DNA of 64,000 nucleotides, taken from the NCBI GenBank assembly GCA_022510785.1, contig JAFLSV010000003.1:62001-126000 (forward strand). Reading direction: 5' to 3'. Shown here one piece after another: positions 60,610 through 64,000 of this stretch (position 1 is the first letter of the stretch; every line of letters starts with the position of its first letter). The translations under genes were made by a program, and so were the position numbers. Under the pieces are notes generated by a model. It did not search any database and was not told the DNA's origin. It saw only the letters and a list, made by a program, of their open reading frames with translations. Source of the stretch: Desulfovibrionaceae bacterium (lineage in GTDB: Bacteria > Desulfobacterota > Desulfovibrionia > Desulfovibrionales > Desulfovibrionaceae).

Positions 60610-61071
60610 TCAGGCCTGCGCCGGGCCATCCTCGGCGGGGCGGATGGTCAGCACGGGCAGGGACGAATTTTTGACCACCTTTTCGGCCACCGAGCCAAAG
60701 AGGATGCGGTCGATGCCCTTGCGGCCGTGGGTGCCCATGACGATGAGGTCGGCCTTTTCATTTTCGGCCAGGGCCAGAATTTCTTCGGCCGCGTAGCCCA
60801 CCACCACTTCCGCCTTGACGGGGACGTCGACGAAATGTTCGGCCACAAAGGTGCTCATGGCCTTTTCCGCGCCGCTGACAATTTCGCCCACGAAGCTGTC
60901 AATGGTGTTGGGAGGCACATGGAAGCCGGTGTACTGGGTCAGCGTGGGGGCGGCGTAAACGGCCACGATGCTTGCGCCGGACAGCCGGGCCAGCATGGCG
61001 GCGTATTCCGCCACGGGCTTGCTGTGATCGGACAGGTCGAGCGCGCAAACGATTTTGTTCAGTTTCGGCAT
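60610..61071 (-). CDS. Universal stress protein UspA family
   Basis: A 153-residue cytoplasmic nucleotide-binding protein. It begins MPKLNKIVCALDLSDHSKPVAEYA and has the ATP-binding UspA motif VMGTHGRKGIDRILFGSVAEKVV (G-2x-G-9x-G-S). The start is set by GGAGG 6 bases upstream; the longer reading of 56 residues is not used. A strong sigma-70-type promoter precedes it (61126-61154), and a perfect terminator follows, so it is one gene, as usual for stress-regulated copies. A divergent sigma-54 gene lies upstream. Confidence 0.93.
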   Translation of the reverse strand: MPKLNKIVCALDLSDHSKPVAEYAAMLARLSGASIVAVYAAPTLTQYTGFHVPPNTIDSFVGEIVSGAEKAMSTFVAEHFVDVPVKAEVVVGYAAEEILALAENEKADLIVMGTHGRKGIDRILFGSVAEKVVKNSSLPVLTIRPAEDGPAQA

Positions 61072-61125
61072 AAGAAGCCTCCAGGTTGAAAACCACATGA
61101 GGGAGGGAAGTCCCTGAAGGTTTCC

Positions 61126-61154
61126 AGAATAGGTGTTTTTTGCCGCATAGACAA
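61126..61154 (-). promoter_or_regulatory. Sigma-70-type promoter for uspA
   Basis: On the minus strand TTGTCT, 17 bases, TATTCT, about 55 bases before the start. Confidence 0.6.
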
Positions 61155-61271
61155 GTGCCGCAATGCGCTGGCGGCGTGTTCCGCCCGGGCGGCACCGGGC
61201 AGGCCGGCATTCTTTGCCTGGCGCATTAAAAAAAAACATGCTATTTCAGGCACTGAGAGAGCCGATACGCG

Positions 61272-61288
61272 CTGGCAGGCTTTTTGCT
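61272..61288 (+). promoter_or_regulatory. Sigma-54-type promoter for the 171-residue gene
   Basis: CTGGCAGGCTTTTTGCT fits the -24/-12 pattern (TGGCAC-N5-TTGCW) with one mismatch. It sits 30 bases before the start codon, a spacing typical for RpoN promoters. Confidence 0.65.
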
Positions 61289-61317
61289 TGCACGAGGAAA
61301 ACAAGCTTGGAGGTCCC

Positions 61318-61833
61318 ATGAAAATTAATGAGGAACTGGAGCGTGTGCTCGGGACGGAAGCGTTCCGGCAGCAGCCGCGCACGGTGGGAGGCTCCGGCGG
61401 AGACGGCTTTGAGGATCTGCTGACCCGGCAATTGATGCAGGGTGAGCAGAAGGACAACGCCGACCTGCTGCGCGCGCTGGGCGATCCTCTGCGCCTGGCA
61501 AACATGGATGTGATGACACTGGGCGGCCTGAACGCCGCCGAAAACCCCGGCGACCCTGATTCCGCCTTGCTGGAATCCCTGACCGCCGGGCTGGCACAGG
61601 GGCTGGACGGGCTGGACAGCTACGCCGCGGGGCTTGGCGATCCCTCCTCCGACGGGCTGCGCCGGGCCTGGAGCGCCCTGGAAAGCCTGGACGGAACCAT
61701 TGCGGGAATGCGCCAGGATCTGGGCAAACTCTCCCAGCCCAACGCGGAACTGGAATCCATGCTGAATGAATTGGAAGTTCTCGCCGCGACCGAGAAGTTC
61801 AAATTCAACCGCGGGGACTACCTGATCGGCTAA
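61318..61833 (+). CDS. Sigma-54-controlled protein of unknown function
   Basis: A 171-residue acidic, Leu-rich, soluble protein with no signal peptide. It begins MKINEELERVLG; visible segments are FEDLLTRQLMQGEQKDNADLLRAL and the C-terminal LESMLNELEVLAATEKFKFNRGDYLIG. Helices and Gly/Asp-rich turns alternate. I do not recognise the family. The ATG has GGAGG 4-5 bases upstream, and the RpoN-type promoter 30 bases before the start links it to the flagellar or nitrogen regulon; the same promoter type precedes flgF. The length and helical character would fit a flagellar assembly protein, but that is a guess. A clear hairpin follows. Confidence 0.7.
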   Translation: MKINEELERVLGTEAFRQQPRTVGGSGGDGFEDLLTRQLMQGEQKDNADLLRALGDPLRLANMDVMTLGGLNAAENPGDPDSALLESLTAGLAQGLDGLDSYAAGLGDPSSDGLRRAWSALESLDGTIAGMRQDLGKLSQPNAELESMLNELEVLAATEKFKFNRGDYLIG

Positions 61834-61859
61834 GTCCGATATCACCCTCTTGCGTCAGT

Positions 61860-61890
61860 TCAGGGCGGGGATAGACTATCCCCGCCCTGA
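61860..61890 (+). terminator. Intrinsic terminator after the sigma-54 gene
   Basis: TCAGGGCGGGGATA and TATCCCCGCCCTGA form a perfect 14-bp stem with a 3-base loop; the T-run after it is short. Confidence 0.7.
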
Positions 61891-61971
61891 CTGTTTGTGG
61901 TCGTCAGGGCCGGCCCCTGGAAAACAAGGCGGCTGTGATGTTTTTCAATGCGTGCTCCCAAGGAGCGTTTT

Positions 61972-62970
61972 ATGAAAAAGGTTCTTCTGCCCGCCCTGGT
62001 GGGCATGGTTGGTCTGGCCCTTGTATTGCTTGCCGTGGGCGGAGCCCTGAACGTCTCGGACAGGCCGGATTTTATTCAGGGGGAAATCGACGCCACCCGG
62101 GTGGACGTTTCGGCCAAAATTTCCGGGCGCGTGGCCGAGCAGTGTGTGCGCGACGGGGCGCAGGTGAAGGTGGGGGATGTGCTGCTGGTTCTGGACAGTC
62201 CCGAGCTTCAGGCCCGCGTGCAGCAGGCCGAGGCCAGTGTGGCCGCCGCCCGCGCCCAGCTTGAAAAAGTGCGCAACGGCACGCGCGTGGAAGAGGTGCG
62301 CCAGGCCGAAAACGCGCATGCCGAGGCTGTGGCCGGCCTCACCGTGGCGGAACAGACTTTTGCCCGCGTCAAGCGCCTGCACGAGGCGAGGGCCATTTCA
62401 TCCCAGAACTACGACGAGGCCAAAAGCCAGCTTGAGGTGGCCCGTGAACGTGAAAAAAGGGCCCGCGCGGCCATGGACATGGCGCATGCCGGGGCCCGCA
62501 TCGAGGATGAGGAGGCTGTGGACGCCCAGGCCCGTGTGGCCGAAGCCAAACTGGCCGAGGTGGAATTCATGCGCGCCGACCTGCGGCTGGAATGCCCCAT
62601 GAACGGTGAGGTCAACAAGGTGCTGGTGCGCCAGGGCGAGCTGGTCAGCGCGGGCTATCCCCTGATCACGCTGGTGGATCTGAACGACGTGTGGGCCGTG
62701 GTGCAGCTGCGCGAGGAATACCTCACCCATATCCGCATGGGCGAAACCTTCACGGCCCGCGTGCCCGCCCTCGGCGGCAGGGAAGTGACCTTCCGCGTCA
62801 CCTATATCGCCCCGCTGGGAGATTTTGCCACCTGGCGGGCCACCAACAATTCGGGCTCCTTCGACCTGAAAACCTTCGAGATTCACGGCGAACCCGTGGA
62901 GCCCGTGCCCGGCCTGCGCCCCGGCATGAGCGTGATTTTCAATATTAAGGACAACAAACCGGGGGCGTGA
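61972..62970 (+). CDS. HlyD-family membrane fusion protein
   Basis: A 332-residue periplasmic adaptor. An N-terminal helix (about residues 8-24) anchors it in the inner membrane; a biotinyl-lipoyl-like half (VSAKISGRVAEQCVRDGAQVKVGDVLLVLD) is followed by a long helical hairpin (about 85-205), the second lipoyl half (LECPMNGEVNKVLVRQGELVSAGYPLITLVD) and a beta-barrel domain ending GLRPGMSVIFNI. It bridges an inner membrane pump to an outer membrane channel. The start has AAGGAG 7 bases upstream. The next gene starts one base after its stop, encoding an ABC-2 permease. Confidence 0.92.
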   Translation: MKKVLLPALVGMVGLALVLLAVGGALNVSDRPDFIQGEIDATRVDVSAKISGRVAEQCVRDGAQVKVGDVLLVLDSPELQARVQQAEASVAAARAQLEKVRNGTRVEEVRQAENAHAEAVAGLTVAEQTFARVKRLHEARAISSQNYDEAKSQLEVAREREKRARAAMDMAHAGARIEDEEAVDAQARVAEAKLAEVEFMRADLRLECPMNGEVNKVLVRQGELVSAGYPLITLVDLNDVWAVVQLREEYLTHIRMGETFTARVPALGGREVTFRVTYIAPLGDFATWRATNNSGSFDLKTFEIHGEPVEPVPGLRPGMSVIFNIKDNKPGA

Positions 62971-62971
62971 C

Positions 62972-64000
62972 ATGGCCGGCGTTCTGGAAGCGGCGGCGCG
63001 CCAGATCCGCTCCTGGCCCGGGAGCCTTGCCTTCTGGTGGCTGCTGGTCTTTGCCCCCGCGGGGGGAATGGGGCTTGTGTGGGCCATGCTGGACGCAGGC
63101 GTGCTGCGCGGCGTGCCGGTAGCCTTGTGTGATCAGGATCACAGCGCTCTGTCAAGGCGGCTGGCCCGGAACATGGATGCCATCCCCAGCATGCGCGTCG
63201 CCCGGGTGACCAGCGGCGCGGACGAGGGTGAAGCGCTGCTGCGCCGGGGTGAGGTGTACGGCCTTATCCTGATTCCCCGCGGTTTCGAGCGCGATGTCCT
63301 GCGCCGCAGGCCTGTCCGGCCGGTGGCCTTCCTGGAAGGACAGCACATGGCCGTGGCGGGCGTCCTGAACCGTGATTTGACGGAACTTGGCCTCGACCTG
63401 TGGCGCGAGCTGGATGCCGACCTGCGCGAGCGCATGGGCGTGCCCGCCTCCTCGGCCCTGCGGCAGGCCTCCACCGTGGGCCTGGATCTGCGCCCCATCG
63501 CCAATCCCGGTTTCAATTACCGCCCCTTTCTTCTGCCCGGTGTGCTGGCGGCCCTGCTTCAGCTCTGCCTCAGCATCATGACCGTCAATTCGCTTGCGCG
63601 CCTGTGCCGCCGTGACGGGCCCGTATGCGGCGTGTGGCGTGAAATTGCGGGCACCCTGCTGCCGCAGGCCCTGTGGATCTGGCTTGTGGGCTGCGCCTTG
63701 ACAGGGCTTTTGGTGCTGCATGGCGATCTGGCCCTGCGGGGCGGTTTTGGCGCGCTGGCCGCGGCCTGGCTGGCCTTTTCCCTGGCTGCCGCCGCTCTGG
63801 GGCTGCTCATTTTTGCCCTGACCAGAAGTTCCATCCAGAGCCTCAGCGTGGTGTCCGCCTTTTCTTCCCCGGCCTTCGCCTTTGCCGGGCTGACCTTTCC
63901 CATCCTCAGCATGCCCTTTTTCGGGCGGATGTGGGCCATGCTGCTGCCCGTGACCCACATGCTCAAGATTATGGTGCTCTGCGGGCAGATGGGATCGCCC
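62972..64000 (+). CDS. ABC-2 type transporter permease (C-terminal part missing)
   Basis: 343 codons are present before the window ends. It starts MAGVLEAAARQIRSWPG, has an N-terminal membrane helix (about residues 20-40), an extracytoplasmic domain with VALCDQDHSALSRRLAR and YGLILIPRGFERD as in YhiI/YhhJ-type ABC-2 exporters, and then membrane helices from about residue 190. The segment FAGLTFPILSMPFF marks the ABC-2 core. The ATG overlaps almost with the HlyD stop, so they form an operon; an ATP-binding gene is probably further downstream. Substrate unknown, typically drugs or lipids. Confidence 0.88.
   Translation, partial: MAGVLEAAARQIRSWPGSLAFWWLLVFAPAGGMGLVWAMLDAGVLRGVPVALCDQDHSALSRRLARNMDAIPSMRVARVTSGADEGEALLRRGEVYGLILIPRGFERDVLRRRPVRPVAFLEGQHMAVAGVLNRDLTELGLDLWRELDADLRERMGVPASSALRQASTVGLDLRPIANPGFNYRPFLLPGVLAALLQLCLSIMTVNSLARLCRRDGPVCGVWREIAGTLLPQALWIWLVGCALTGLLVLHGDLALRGGFGALAAAWLAFSLAAAALGLLIFALTRSSIQSLSVVSAFSSPAFAFAGLTFPILSMPFFGRMWAMLLPVTHMLKIMVLCGQMGSP

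Noticed and set aside
1..64000. CRISPR arrays, tRNA/rRNA genes, insertion sequences, prophage
   Set aside because: No regularly spaced direct repeats, no tRNA-like cloverleaf or rRNA-like sequence, and no transposase or phage protein were recognised by reading; a dedicated tRNA and ncRNA search was not possible.

Overview
The window reads as chromosome from a GC-rich, anaerobic, sulfite/sulfate-respiring deltaproteobacterium of the Desulfovibrionaceae type. The main evidence is a complete dsrMKJOP operon (41053-46286), a LptD/Lnt/Lgt outer-membrane biogenesis set, sigma-54-type and sigma-28-type flagellar promoters, and a FlgM neighbour typical of Desulfovibrio. I cannot name the species. About 57 protein genes are supported. 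No rRNA, tRNA, CRISPR array, insertion sequence or phage gene was recognised.

Layout. 1-369: low-GC flavoprotein (partial) and ferredoxin pair. 812-9961: housekeeping genes (argB; yajC-secD-secF; a MgtC-family membrane protein; a glnS-pyrB-pyrC operon on the minus strand). 10203-17185: flagellar block flgF-flgG-flgA-flgH, then a YeiH-type anion exporter and a small membrane protein where flgI/flgJ would be expected, then flgM and its partner on the other strand. 17440-19952: a 14-TM MFS transporter and an unknown gene. 20314-29342: a long minus-strand run lptD-comM-lnt-prfB-(degenerate GGDEF)-(MinD-like ATPase), followed by an HU gene. 29495-40894: alr, a pseudo-hybrid sensor kinase with a TPR protein, an M16C protease, and an MsbA-like exporter. 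41053-48180: dsrMKJOP, preceded by an RsbRD-like gene and a VKOR-like/thioredoxin-like membrane protein. 48424-50040: lgt, infA, DUF4911. 50037-51862: an amino-acid ABC transporter lacking its ATPase. 52122-54794: two glycosyltransferases. 54855-61071: two small periplasmic proteins, a class IV aminotransferase, asd, a cmk-moaC fusion, hisC and a universal stress protein. 61318-64000: a sigma-54-controlled unknown gene, then an HlyD/ABC-2 export pair running off the end.

The genes most worth a second look are the single-frame Cmk-MoaC fusion (58105-59265), the 1231-residue sensor protein that keeps a kinase architecture but lacks recognisable phospho-accepting histidines (30707-34402), the VKOR-like protein with a third CXXC (47098-48180), the YeiH-type exporter with an Ala-rich helical insertion sitting in the flagellar locus (13992-15713), and the degenerate GGDEF protein coupled to a MinD/FlhG-like ATPase (20727-22459). 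At RNA level, three leaders (yajC, glnS, lptD) carry terminator-like hairpins between the likely promoter and the start codon, prfB has the classical RF2 +1 frameshift, and a dispersed-repeat-like hairpin lies between dsrO and dsrP.

All names come from reading the translations. No database or alignment was run.
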